A DNA stretch of 8,818 nt from Hyphomicrobiaceae bacterium (GTDB taxonomy: Bacteria > Pseudomonadota > Alphaproteobacteria > Rhizobiales > Hyphomicrobiaceae): contig JAGRKR010000306.1 in assembly GCA_020442225.1 (NCBI GenBank), positions 1 through 8,818 of the forward strand, given 5' to 3'. Within the stretch, counting starts at the first letter, position 1. Each line of letters begins with the position of its first letter. Positions 1 through 7,241 of the stretch are shown one piece after another. A program made the position numbers and the translations under genes. The notes under the pieces were generated by a model. That model saw only the letters and a program-made list of their open reading frames with translations. It searched no databases and had not been told where the DNA came from.

Positions 1-1
1 T

Positions 2-109
2 CGCAACGAGCACAAGCCGGGCAATATGGCGGTGCTGGTCAGCGCGCCGACGACAGGCCTGCGGACGTTCGAGGACATCCAGGAGGAGAGCGCCAGGCGG
101 TTCGGGTAG
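2..109 (+). CDS. ccr: C-terminal end of a probable crotonyl-CoA carboxylase/reductase (partial)
   Basis: The left edge of the window cuts this gene; only the last 35 codons and a TAG stop are present. The visible residues include HKPGNMAVLVSAP followed by TGLRTFED. From memory this matches the C-terminus of proteobacterial crotonyl-CoA carboxylase/reductase, the NADPH-dependent enzyme that reductively carboxylates crotonyl-CoA to ethylmalonyl-CoA in the cytoplasmic ethylmalonyl-CoA pathway. The cofactor and substrate domains lie outside the window, so the call rests on this tail alone. A related medium-chain dehydrogenase/reductase is the main alternative. It is separated from the next gene by 183 bases and has no evident functional link to the surface-glycan genes, so it probably marks the core-genome side of the boundary. 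Confidence 0.62.
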   Translation, partial: RNEHKPGNMAVLVSAPTTGLRTFEDIQEESARRFG

Positions 110-292
110 GCCGACGCCCGACGGCGGAGCGCACGTTGGCAGCCACGCTTCACGATTTGTGGCGTGTGTGCAACAATCGGCGAACGCTCCACGGCTAAGC
201 ACGCGTGGTCGCCGGGGAGCACTTGCGTTCACAGGTCAACTGCCTGATCAACCGGCGGATGTCGAGAACCGTCTGCCGCGTCGAGGGGAAGC
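110..292 (+). promoter_or_regulatory. Intergenic gap upstream of the glycan operon; likely promoter region
   Basis: This is the only sizeable non-coding stretch in the window and the natural place for the operon promoter, but I cannot point to a convincing -35/-10 pair. The closest candidate is TTGCGT at 223-228 with a poor -10 match about 17 bases downstream. An imperfect dyad lies at 131-171: inner arms GCCAC (142-146) and GTGGC (159-163) and outer arms GCAC (131-134) and GTGC (168-171). An alternative pairing is CACGC (144-148) with GCGTG (162-166). No T-run follows, so it is not a classic intrinsic terminator for the upstream gene. A 5-bp dyad, CCACG/CGTGG, sits just downstream near 189-208. 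The promoter role is inferred from position only. Confidence 0.35.
283..288 (+). promoter_or_regulatory. Strong Shine-Dalgarno site for the first methyltransferase
   Basis: GAGGGG lies four bases before the ATG at 293 (a little further if the following AA is not counted as pairing). It is a purine-rich match to the 16S anti-Shine-Dalgarno sequence and supports this ATG over the one at 259, which is in a different frame. Confidence 0.6.
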
Positions 293-1105
293 ATGCGTGA
301 TGCCATAGCCGGCCCGGGCAGCCCCGAGGATCGTTTCGCGTTCGGTCGCAACTGGGCCTCCTATTCCAAGCTCATCGGCGAGCCGCAGATCGCCGAGGCA
401 GTCGCGGCGTTGCAGCGGCTGCTTCGCGCCGAGGAGCTTGCAGGCCGTTCGTTCCTCGATATCGGCAGCGGCTCTGGTCTGCACTCCGTCGCGGCGGCGC
501 GACTGGGCGTCTCGCGCATCCTGGCCGTCGATGTCGATCCCGACAGCACGGCCACGACCAGGACGACGCTCGAGCAGCATGGCGGCAGCACGCCGTGGAC
601 CGCCGTCAATCGCAGCATTTTCGACCTTCGCCCCGCAGAGGTCGGCACCTTCGACGCCGTCTACTCCTGGGGAGTGCTCCATCACACCGGCGACATGATG
701 CGCGCCATCGACATGGCGGCCGCGCTGGTGGCGCCGGGCGGACTGTTCGCCTTCGCACTCTACCGGCGCACCCGCCTCGACTGGTTCTGGACGCGCGAGA
801 AGCGCTGGTACATCAAGGCATCTCCATCCGGCCAGCGCGCGGCCCAACGCGTCTACACCGGCGCCTATCGCCTCGCCTGCGCGCTCACCGGGCGCAGGGC
901 GCAGATGGAGCGCGGCATGGACTACACGCACGACCTGCACGACTGGCTCGGCGGCTATCCCTACGAGAGCATTCTGGCGAGCGAGGTCGAGAGCCACATG
1001 ACGGGGCTCGGGTTTGCCAAGGTGCGGGAGCTGGCGCGTCCGCTCGAGCTCGGCCTGTTCGGCTCGGGTTGCGATGAATACGTCTATCGCCGGACAGCCC
1101 CATGA
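293..1105 (+). CDS. Class I SAM-dependent methyltransferase, first gene of the operon
   Basis: A 270-residue cytoplasmic protein with a Rossmann-type SAM-binding fold. Motif I is FLDIGSGSG at residues 54-62. The acidic end of strand beta-2, LAVDVDPDS, is at 77-85. The YSWGVLHHTGDM stretch at 124-135 is motif IV followed by the HHT signature. The post-motif VAPGGLFAFALY is at 146-157. The C-terminal third (about 160-270) is family-specific and carries a DYTHDLHDWLGGYPYE segment at 210-225, which I associate with methyltransferases of polysaccharide clusters. No signal peptide or membrane helix is seen. The start is fixed by GAGGGG just upstream. Its stop overlaps the glycosyltransferase start as ATGA. 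A role in methylating a sugar or glycan precursor is inferred from the neighbours; the acceptor atom cannot be read from sequence. Confidence 0.88.
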   Translation: MRDAIAGPGSPEDRFAFGRNWASYSKLIGEPQIAEAVAALQRLLRAEELAGRSFLDIGSGSGLHSVAAARLGVSRILAVDVDPDSTATTRTTLEQHGGSTPWTAVNRSIFDLRPAEVGTFDAVYSWGVLHHTGDMMRAIDMAAALVAPGGLFAFALYRRTRLDWFWTREKRWYIKASPSGQRAAQRVYTGAYRLACALTGRRAQMERGMDYTHDLHDWLGGYPYESILASEVESHMTGLGFAKVRELARPLELGLFGSGCDEYVYRRTAP

Positions 1106-2439
1106 TGTCGCCGGCACAGTCTGGACCGCAGCGCTCCGAGCTGGGACAGGCTCCATGGACCGGCACCGCCAAGGCGAGCCCGGAGCGCGCCACCGCCGCG
1201 CCGCTGCCGGCCGGCGGGACGGAGCGCCGCTTGCTGCTGGTGGCCCCGACCGACTACGACTCCTCGGTCGCCAAGGGCGTTTCCTCGCTTCTTCATGACT
1301 TCGACGAGCAGGGCTACTTCGCAAAGGTCGTAATGGTCTTTCCCTACACCTCGGCCGACCGCGTCGTGACGCTGTCCGACCGGCTCGTCATCCACGAGTT
1401 CGGGCTCGGCGGCGCCCCGGCCGGCGATCGCCCGGCGCTGCTGCGCAAGGTCGTCCGCAAGCTGGCAGGCCCGGCGCATGTGATCCGCGTCGCCCGCGCC
1501 ATCGCCGAGCTTGCCCAAGCGGAGAAGGTGACGCTGATCCGCGCCACCGACCCGTGTCTCTCGGGGCTCGTGGCGATGCTGGCCGCGCGGCGCGCGCGAA
1601 AACCCTTCTGCGTGTCGATCCATGCCGATTTCGACAAGCGCCACGAGCTGGATCCGGTCAACGGTGCGCCGCGCCTCTTCGGCTCGCGCCGCCTCGCCAC
1701 CTTCGTCGACGGCCTGGTCTTGCGCCGCGCCGACATGATCCTGCCGATCCGGGACAGCCTCATCGCCTATGCCGAGCGCCGCGGCGCCGCGCGCGAGCGA
1801 ATGCAGGTCATCCCGCACGGCGCCGATCTCTCGGAGTTCGTCAAGCCCGCACCGCCGGAGGCGCTGTCCGCGCTCGACCTGCCGGCAGGCCGCCGGATCG
1901 TCAGCTTCATCGGCCGCCTGTCACCGGAGAACTACATCGCCGACGTGCTGGCCGTCGGGCGCCGGCTCGCACGCACGCGCAACGATGCCGTGCTGGTCAT
2001 CGCCGGCGGCGGCGGCGAGCAGCACGCCATCGAGGCGGTGCTTGCTGCCGATGCGCCGCTCGCAAGCACCGTACGTTTCGTCGGCTTTCAGCCCCGTGGC
2101 GTCGTCGCCGCATTGCGTCAGGCATCCTCGGTGGCGCTTTGCCCGATGGGCGGCTTCAGCCTGATCGAGGCCTGCGCCGCGGGGGCTCCTGCGGTGGCCT
2201 ATGACGCGGAATGGCATCGCGAGTTGGTGATCGACGGAGAGACCGGCTATCTCGTCCGCGAGCGCGACGTCGATGGCCTGGCCCATGCCGTCGAACAGCT
2301 CCTCGATACTCCGGAGGCGGCAAAGCGCATGGGGACCCGGGCCCGCGAGCTGGCGATCTCTCGTCATAGCCTCGCGACATCCGTCGCACGCAAGCGACAG
2401 GTCTACGACATGCTGATCGACAAGCGAGGCGGCGTCTGA
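1102..2439 (+). CDS. GT4-type (GT-B fold) glycosyltransferase
   Basis: A 445-residue protein expected to transfer a nucleotide-activated sugar to a lipid-linked glycan on the cytoplasmic side of the inner membrane. Residues 1-40 are rich in Ala, Pro and Ser and look disordered. The N-terminal Rossmann domain begins at LLLVAPTDYDSS (44-55). The linker VIPHGADLSEF (236-246) is typical of the family. The C-terminal donor domain begins IVSFIGRLSPE (266-276), continues through LVIAGGGGE (298-306) and VRFVGFQP (324-331), and ends with GGFSLIEACAAGAPAVAYD (350-368). The last Glu of the usual E-x7-E donor motif is E356, but the position eight residues before it is Pro348, so the motif is incomplete, a pattern I associate with a GFSLIEA subgroup. 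The ATG overlaps the upstream stop by four bases; a second in-frame ATG follows at once. Donor and acceptor are unknown. Confidence 0.88.
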   Translation: MMSPAQSGPQRSELGQAPWTGTAKASPERATAAPLPAGGTERRLLLVAPTDYDSSVAKGVSSLLHDFDEQGYFAKVVMVFPYTSADRVVTLSDRLVIHEFGLGGAPAGDRPALLRKVVRKLAGPAHVIRVARAIAELAQAEKVTLIRATDPCLSGLVAMLAARRARKPFCVSIHADFDKRHELDPVNGAPRLFGSRRLATFVDGLVLRRADMILPIRDSLIAYAERRGAARERMQVIPHGADLSEFVKPAPPEALSALDLPAGRRIVSFIGRLSPENYIADVLAVGRRLARTRNDAVLVIAGGGGEQHAIEAVLAADAPLASTVRFVGFQPRGVVAALRQASSVALCPMGGFSLIEACAAGAPAVAYDAEWHRELVIDGETGYLVRERDVDGLAHAVEQLLDTPEAAKRMGTRARELAISRHSLATSVARKRQVYDMLIDKRGGV

Positions 2440-2442
2440 GCC

Positions 2443-3237
2443 ATGGTCGGACTTGACAATATCGATCCACAACGGCGGCACTGGTACTCCGAGGAGCATT
2501 TCGCGCGCCAGCTCGGCAATCCGGCGGCCCGTGCCGTCGTCGAAGGGCGCTGGCGCCTGCTCGAAGCGGAAGTCAAACGCTGGCTCGAGCGCGACCGTCC
2601 GGCGCAGGCGTCCTCCAGCGCCCCGTTGCGCATCCTCGATGCGGGCTGCGGCGATGGCATCAACCTGCTCGCCCTCTCGCGCATCTTCGCGGACCTGCGC
2701 CGGCCAATTCGCCTGCAGGGCATCGACTACAACGATCTGCGTATCGAGCGCGCCAAAGCGCTCGGCCTCGACTGCGAGCTCGGCGTGGGCTCTCTCGCCG
2801 ACACGGGCCTCGCCGCCGCGTCCGTCGACATGATCCTGCTCAATCACGTGCTCGAGCACATCCCCGACAAGCAGGTCGTGCTCGGCGAGCTCAGGCGCAT
2901 CCTGCGACCGGGCGGACTGTTCGTCGTCGGCGTGCCCAACGAGGGCTGCACGCTCGCCAAGCTGCGCAATCGCGTCCTGCAGCGCTCCATTCTGCGCACG
3001 ACGGATCACGTACATTTCTTCACCAGCACCGAGCTCCGCCGCAGCCTCGAGGCCGCCGGCTTCAAAGTCGACCGGATCGCCGTCGAAGGCTTCTTCGTCC
3101 CGCATTTGCGCATCGCCTCCCTGGCTGGACGCACGGCCGCCGGCCGCTCCATGATGGCGTTCCTCGGCAGCAAGTTGCCGAGTCAGGCCGCCGGCCTCAT
3201 CGCCATCGCCCGGGCGGGCGACGCCACGGCCGGATGA
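2443..3237 (+). CDS. Class I SAM-dependent methyltransferase (second)
   Basis: A 264-residue soluble protein with a Methyltransf_11/25-like core. Motif I is ILDAGCGDG at residues 64-72, and LQGIDYNDL at 91-99 ends strand beta-2. LLNHVLEHIPD at 132-142 is the motif IV/HVLEH signature, and LRPGGLFVVGVPN at 154-166 is the post-motif region. The region 183-206 (ILRTTDHVHFFTSTELRRSL and on) with the H-x-H-F-F pattern resembles O-methyltransferase-like proteins that act on small molecules or sugars. Residues 1-60 are a charged, probably helical N-terminal extension. The start lies 3 bases after the previous stop, with GAGGCGG at 2426-2432 as ribosome-binding site. Sequence signatures differ from the flanking methyltransferases at 293 and 7242, so it is not a recent copy. 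Substrate unknown. Confidence 0.87.
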   Translation: MVGLDNIDPQRRHWYSEEHFARQLGNPAARAVVEGRWRLLEAEVKRWLERDRPAQASSSAPLRILDAGCGDGINLLALSRIFADLRRPIRLQGIDYNDLRIERAKALGLDCELGVGSLADTGLAAASVDMILLNHVLEHIPDKQVVLGELRRILRPGGLFVVGVPNEGCTLAKLRNRVLQRSILRTTDHVHFFTSTELRRSLEAAGFKVDRIAVEGFFVPHLRIASLAGRTAAGRSMMAFLGSKLPSQAAGLIAIARAGDATAG

Positions 3238-3244
3238 GGCCGAG

Positions 3245-5155
3245 ATGTGCGGGATCGCCGGCATTGTCTGCACGAGCGAGGCGCCGGCGCCGACCCATGG
3301 CGACATCGAGCGCATGACGGCGAGCCTGGTGCACCGGGGACCGGACGGCTCCGGCACGTGGCTCGGCAGGGGCGTCGCACTCGGCCAGCGCCGGTTGAGC
3401 ATCATCGATCTCAGCGAGAACGGCCGCCAGCCGATGGCCAGCGCCGACGGCCGACTGCAACTCGTGTGCAACGGCGAGATCTACAATTACCAGTCGCTGC
3501 GCCAGGAGCTGAGCGCGGCCGGACAGGTCTTCCAGAGCCATACCGACGTCGAGGTCATCCTGCCGCTCTACGCGCGCCATGGTGACGACGTCGCCCGCCA
3601 CCTCGTCGGCATGTTCGCGATCGGCCTGTGGGACGAGCCGCGCCGCCGCCTGCTGCTTGTCCGCGACCGCATTGGCGAGAAGCCCCTCTACTACGCCGAG
3701 AAGGGCGGCCGGCTGGCCTTCGCCTCAGAGATCAAGGCGCTGCTCACGCTGCCCTGGATCGACAGGGAAATCGACGAGGAGGCCGTGTGCCACCTCTTCG
3801 CCTACCAGAGCCTGCCGGCGCCCTACACGATCTATCGCGGCATTCGCCAGCTCGCGCCGGGCGAGATGCTGACGTGGGAGAACGGCGCAACGCGGCGCGC
3901 GCGCTACTGGAACCTCGATTTCTCGCGCCCCGGACCGAAATGGACCGAGAGATCCGCGCTCGAGACCTATGGCCGCGTCATGCGCGATGCCGTCAAGGGG
4001 CAGCTCGTGGCCGACGTTCCCGTAGGCGTCATGCTGTCGGGGGGCATCGACTCGACGACGATCGCCCGCTTCGCCAAGGAGCAGGATGCGTCGGTGCGCA
4101 CGTTCTGCATCGGCAGCCCCGCAGACGCAGGTGAGGACGAGGAGCACAGGCGCGCCGCCATCGCCGCCGAGGTGCTCCAGACGGCGCATCGCAACGTCGC
4201 GCTCGCCCCTCTGACGCCGCAGGATCTCGTGCGCGTGCTCTCTCACTACGATCAGCCCTGCTGGAGTTTCGTGGCCCTCTACGCCGACGCGCTCGCCCGC
4301 GAGATGCGGCGCGAGGTCAAGGTCGTGCTGACCGGCAACGGCGCCGATGAAGTCTTCGCCGGCTACAGCGGCTATGCGCGCCTCGGCCCGCTGGATATGG
4401 CGCGCCGTGTGGCGCGGCCGTTCGCGGGCCTGGTGCCGGGAGTCGTCGGCGCCGGCGGGCATCGCATCGCGCAACTCCTGACCTCGGCGCGGGACGGCGT
4501 GGCCGAATGGCGGAGCGAGCTGCTTTCGGCCTCCGCTCGACAGTTGATGCGCCAGGTCGCCTCGGACGCCTATCTCGCGCGATGGGCCGGAGCCGAGCCT
4601 GGCCGGGTGGCGGCCGAGGCCATACGGCAGAGCAAGGCGCAATCGCTGCTCCAGGCCGCGACCTGCGCCGATCTCATGGTCTCGCATCAGCACGGGCACG
4701 CCGTCATCGCCGACATGTCCGGCATGGCGCACGGCCTCGAGTTGCGCTCGCCGTTTCTCGATCACCGCGTCGTCGAGTTCGCCGCCTCGCTGCAACCGCT
4801 GCAACTCGTCGGCCGCAGGGGGCGCGCCGCAGACACGAAATGGGTCGCCAAACAGCATCTGCGCGAGATCATGCCGGAGGATCTGGTCGGCGCCAGGAAG
4901 ATCGGCTTCGGATACGGCATCCCCATGGACCGGCTGCTGCGCACGCACTGGCGACCGGGCATCGAATGGCTGCTGAAGGAAGGACGCTACCTCGACCTCG
5001 GCATCTTCTCCGGCGAGGGCGCCCGCCGCGCGCTCGAGACCTCCTATGCGGCGACCTCGTTGCTGGTCAGCTTCGCGGTGTTCGCGGAGGTCCATCTCTT
5101 CGGCACGCCCCCTGCTGAGCTCGGGGAGCGTCTGGCACGCGCCTGCGCGCCATGA
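3245..5155 (+). CDS. asnB: Asparagine synthetase-like glutamine amidotransferase, full length
   Basis: A 636-residue, two-domain protein. The N-terminal class II (Ntn) glutaminase domain starts with the processed nucleophile Cys2 (MCGIAGIV) and has HRGPDGSG (30-37), RRLSIIDLS (49-57) and NGEIYNY (76-82). It releases ammonia from glutamine. The synthetase domain has the ATP-pyrophosphatase loop LSGGIDST (264-271), GNGADEVFAGY (364-374), and LRSPFLDHRVVEFAASL (500-516 region), and would adenylate a carboxylate and amidate it. The length fits the roughly 600-650-residue AsnB-like proteins of polysaccharide clusters, longer than housekeeping AsnB (about 550). GNGADE replaces the more usual SGDGGDE or SGEGSDE, and DQPCWSF at 336-342 is also atypical. 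This suggests a substrate other than aspartate; WbpS-type proteins of O-antigen loci are the precedent for uronic-acid amidation. GAGG at 3236-3239 serves as ribosome-binding site, five bases before the ATG. Confidence 0.9.
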   Translation: MCGIAGIVCTSEAPAPTHGDIERMTASLVHRGPDGSGTWLGRGVALGQRRLSIIDLSENGRQPMASADGRLQLVCNGEIYNYQSLRQELSAAGQVFQSHTDVEVILPLYARHGDDVARHLVGMFAIGLWDEPRRRLLLVRDRIGEKPLYYAEKGGRLAFASEIKALLTLPWIDREIDEEAVCHLFAYQSLPAPYTIYRGIRQLAPGEMLTWENGATRRARYWNLDFSRPGPKWTERSALETYGRVMRDAVKGQLVADVPVGVMLSGGIDSTTIARFAKEQDASVRTFCIGSPADAGEDEEHRRAAIAAEVLQTAHRNVALAPLTPQDLVRVLSHYDQPCWSFVALYADALAREMRREVKVVLTGNGADEVFAGYSGYARLGPLDMARRVARPFAGLVPGVVGAGGHRIAQLLTSARDGVAEWRSELLSASARQLMRQVASDAYLARWAGAEPGRVAAEAIRQSKAQSLLQAATCADLMVSHQHGHAVIADMSGMAHGLELRSPFLDHRVVEFAASLQPLQLVGRRGRAADTKWVAKQHLREIMPEDLVGARKIGFGYGIPMDRLLRTHWRPGIEWLLKEGRYLDLGIFSGEGARRALETSYAATSLLVSFAVFAEVHLFGTPPAELGERLARACAP

Positions 5156-5196
5156 GCCGGGAACGCACCATGCACGCGCAGGTACCACCCTCATGA
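5152..5196 (+). other. 14-codon bridging mini-ORF between the amidotransferase and the flippase
   Basis: An ATG at 5152 overlaps the stop of the amidotransferase gene as ATGA and opens a 14-codon frame, MSRERTMHAQVPPS. Its TGA at 5194-5196 overlaps the flippase ATG at 5193, again as ATGA. It lies in a third frame relative to both neighbours and spans the one long (37-base) gap inside the operon. A second in-frame ATG at 5170 has GGGAA at 5159-5163 in front of it. It may keep ribosomes moving into the flippase gene (termination-reinitiation). It could also be chance; no homology is recognised in so short a peptide. Confidence 0.3.
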
Positions 5197-6725
5197 CGTC
5201 GCTCGGCGGCATGTTTTCGAGCTGGCTCGGCGTCGTCGGCTATCAGGCGGCCGGTTTTCTGGCGACGGCCCTGACGGCCATCGTCGCCGTCGGCGTCGTG
5301 CCGCCGCACGTCTTCGGCGACTACTGGATCCTGCTATCGATCGTGCAGATCGTCTCAGGCTTCTGTCTGTCCTGGGTCGCGCAGTCCCTGCTGCCCTTTG
5401 CGCGCGCCGAGATCAACGCGGGCGGCAGCGGCCTCGTCTCGCTTTCCACGGCCGTGGCGCTGCAAGCCGCCATCCTCGGACCCATCCTGCTCGTCGGCTG
5501 GCTGGCGCACCCCCTGCTCTCCCACGTCGTCGACATCACACCGGCAGTGTTCACGGCGCTCGCCCTCGCGGTGCTCCTCAATGCCATCTTCGAGACGACG
5601 AGCTATGGCCTGCAGGCCCGCGAGCGCTTCCAGGGCCTCGGGCGTGGCGCCGCCCTGAGCAAGCTCGGCCCGCTCGCCGCCGTCCTCGCGATCGGGGCCG
5701 GCGTAACAGCCAGCCCGCTCGTGCTGCTGCTGGGGTTCGCCGGCGGGATTGGCGCCGGCTTCCTGGCGATCGTCGGCGCCCTGCCCGCGCGCCACCCGCA
5801 TCCCTCGGCGCCGACGCTGGCGCGCGCCAGGGAGATCGGGGCCTATGGCTGGCGACTGCCGCTGGCGATCGGCGTCGGCCTCGCCGCCGCCTGGATGCAC
5901 GTCTGGTTCGTTCGCGTCTACGTCGGCGCCGATGCGGCAGGCACGTATAGCTGGGCCGCCTCCATTCACGCACTGGTGGGCGCCGTGCTCATGCCGCTCT
6001 CCGCGGTGATCGCGCCCCACATGATGGATCTCGTCTTCACGGAGCAGCACGAGGCCTCGCGCCAGCGCGTCCGCATCTTTCTCGCAGCCACCGCCCTCAC
6101 CGTAATCGCCGCCCCAACGGGGCTGGCACTCGTCCGCCTGCTCGCCGGCGCGCTGCCGGAACGCTATGCCGATGCCGGCCCAATCCTGGTTCTGCTGCTG
6201 ACGGCGGTGCCCGCCCAGTTGATCAGCTATCTGGCGAGCCCGCTGCTGCGCGCGAGCTCGTCGATGATCGGCCGCGTCGTTGCCGTGAACGTGCTGATGG
6301 CCGTCCTGAGCGTACCGCTCAATCTCGTCCTCACGCCATGGCTCGGCGGCATCGGCGCGGCGCTTTCCCTGAGCCTGTCGACGTGGGCCGGAGCGCTGCT
6401 CATCACCGCCCTCTCCGATGACATGATCGGAGCAGCGCGTGATGCGACCCGGCGCAAGCTCGCGCAACTGGCCTTAGGCGGAGCGATCTCGCTTGCCACG
6501 GGCCTCCTCGCCATCCGCCTCGGGGCCGGCGCGGCGCTCGCCTGCGGCGTGCTGCTTTCCTTCGCGCTGCTGCTCACCGCGCGCTGGCTCGGGCTCCTTT
6601 CCCCGCTCGCCAAGCTCAGGTTGCACCTGGGTTTTCTGCCGCATGCTCCGCGGCTGGTATTGACCCGCTTTCTCGACTGGTGCGATGTAGGCGCGGAGAA
6701 TCGGCGCTGCCACGGGGCGGGTTGA
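5193..6725 (+). CDS. Polysaccharide flippase of the MOP (Wzx/MATE/MurJ) superfamily
   Basis: A 510-residue integral inner-membrane protein with about 14 predicted hydrophobic helices, near residues 12-35, 42-67, 86-109, 117-135, 157-175, 176-197, 220-240, 252-278, 294-317, 328-350, 360-382, 384-408, 422-443 and 446-470. This count and the opening YQAAGFLATALTAIVAVGVVPP with FGDYWILLS fit Wzx-like exporters, which move undecaprenyl-linked glycan units from the cytoplasmic to the periplasmic face. I chose ATG 5193. The in-frame ATG at 5046 would add 49 Arg/Ser-rich residues encoded within the amidotransferase gene and placed before the first helix, and no GTG or TTG lies between. The Shine-Dalgarno match is weak, so coupling through the short ORF at 5152-5196 is plausible. 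The C-terminal tail (about 475-510) is polar and cytoplasmic. A lipid or peptidoglycan-precursor flippase is less likely given the neighbours. Confidence 0.85.
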   Translation: MTSLGGMFSSWLGVVGYQAAGFLATALTAIVAVGVVPPHVFGDYWILLSIVQIVSGFCLSWVAQSLLPFARAEINAGGSGLVSLSTAVALQAAILGPILLVGWLAHPLLSHVVDITPAVFTALALAVLLNAIFETTSYGLQARERFQGLGRGAALSKLGPLAAVLAIGAGVTASPLVLLLGFAGGIGAGFLAIVGALPARHPHPSAPTLARAREIGAYGWRLPLAIGVGLAAAWMHVWFVRVYVGADAAGTYSWAASIHALVGAVLMPLSAVIAPHMMDLVFTEQHEASRQRVRIFLAATALTVIAAPTGLALVRLLAGALPERYADAGPILVLLLTAVPAQLISYLASPLLRASSSMIGRVVAVNVLMAVLSVPLNLVLTPWLGGIGAALSLSLSTWAGALLITALSDDMIGAARDATRRKLAQLALGGAISLATGLLAIRLGAGAALACGVLLSFALLLTARWLGLLSPLAKLRLHLGFLPHAPRLVLTRFLDWCDVGAENRRCHGAG

Positions 6726-6729
6726 AGCG

Positions 6730-7230
6730 ATGGTACGATCCCTCCTGAAGGGCATGGGTTATCCTGCTGGCGCCGGCGTGTCCGTATGGCTCGTCAACGT
6801 GTTGTTCCAGCGCCTGGCGAGAATCGATGCGGACTGCCGCTACAGCAAGCACTTCTCCACGCGCGTGCTGCATCCGGCGGGGCTGGTCGTGGAGAACGAC
6901 TGCGTCAAGGTGCGCACGAGCCTGGCGGTCAGCGGCGGATGCTATATCAACTGCGCCGATGGACTGTGGATCGGTCAGGGCACGATCTGGGCCCCGAACG
7001 TGGCCATCGTCTCACAGACGCACGACATCAACGACTTCGACAAGGCGCCGCCGACCAAGGGCATCCGTATCGGCCGTGACTGCTGGATCGGCTTCGGTGC
7101 GGTACTGCTGCCGGGCATCACGCTGGGCGACCGCACCATCGTCGGCGCCAATGCCGTCGTGCGCCGCTCGTTTCCGGAGGGAGGCGTCGTGATCGCCGGC
7201 ATGCCGGCCGACATCGTTCGCCGCATCTGA
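6730..7230 (+). CDS. Left-handed beta-helix (hexapeptide repeat) acyltransferase
   Basis: A 166-residue soluble or membrane-associated enzyme of the WbbJ/WcaF/NodL-like O-acyltransferase group, which typically uses acetyl-CoA to acylate a sugar hydroxyl or amine. Isoleucine/valine-led hexapeptide turns run from about residue 52 to 150, such as LWIGQG (79-84), IRIGRD (112-117), CWIGFG (118-123) and ITLGDR (130-135). The loop SQTHDIND (95-102) holds His98, the expected catalytic base. The family ending GMPADIVRR is at 157-165. Residues 12-30 are an amphipathic helix that may contact the membrane or form trimer contacts. KHFSTRVLHP (40-49) and SGGCYI (68-73) match a subgroup seen with glycan genes. 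It begins 4 bases after the flippase stop with only a weak ribosome-binding site. The acceptor and whether the acyl group is acetyl are not visible. Confidence 0.88.
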   Translation: MVRSLLKGMGYPAGAGVSVWLVNVLFQRLARIDADCRYSKHFSTRVLHPAGLVVENDCVKVRTSLAVSGGCYINCADGLWIGQGTIWAPNVAIVSQTHDINDFDKAPPTKGIRIGRDCWIGFGAVLLPGITLGDRTIVGANAVVRRSFPEGGVVIAGMPADIVRRI

Positions 7231-7241
7231 GGCATTGACGG

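Noticed and set aside
111..127. Possible intrinsic terminator after the ccr-like gene (CGCC, loop CGAC, GGCG)
   Set aside because: The stem is only four base pairs and no T-run follows; such short GC dyads are common by chance at this base composition.
223..251. Possible sigma-70 promoter with -35 TTGCGT
   Set aside because: The -10 candidate about 17 bases downstream (near 246-251) has no resemblance to TATAAT, so it cannot be called.
226..254. Direct repeat TCAAC spaced by seven bases as an operator
   Set aside because: The unit is five bases long, occurs only twice and does not form a clear dyad; no regulator gene is nearby to support it.
1921..3471. Long antisense open frame (516 codons), and similar ones at 3725-5212 and 6975-8267 on the - strand
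   Set aside because: They lie opposite well-recognised genes, their translations have no family motifs and are rich in Arg/Ala/Gly/Asp low-complexity sequence. This is expected in GC-rich DNA, where stop codons are rare in the complementary frames.
5046..5192. Extended start for the flippase at ATG 5046
   Set aside because: It would overlap the amidotransferase gene by 110 bases and add 49 Arg/Ser-rich residues before the first membrane helix, unlike any Wzx family start.
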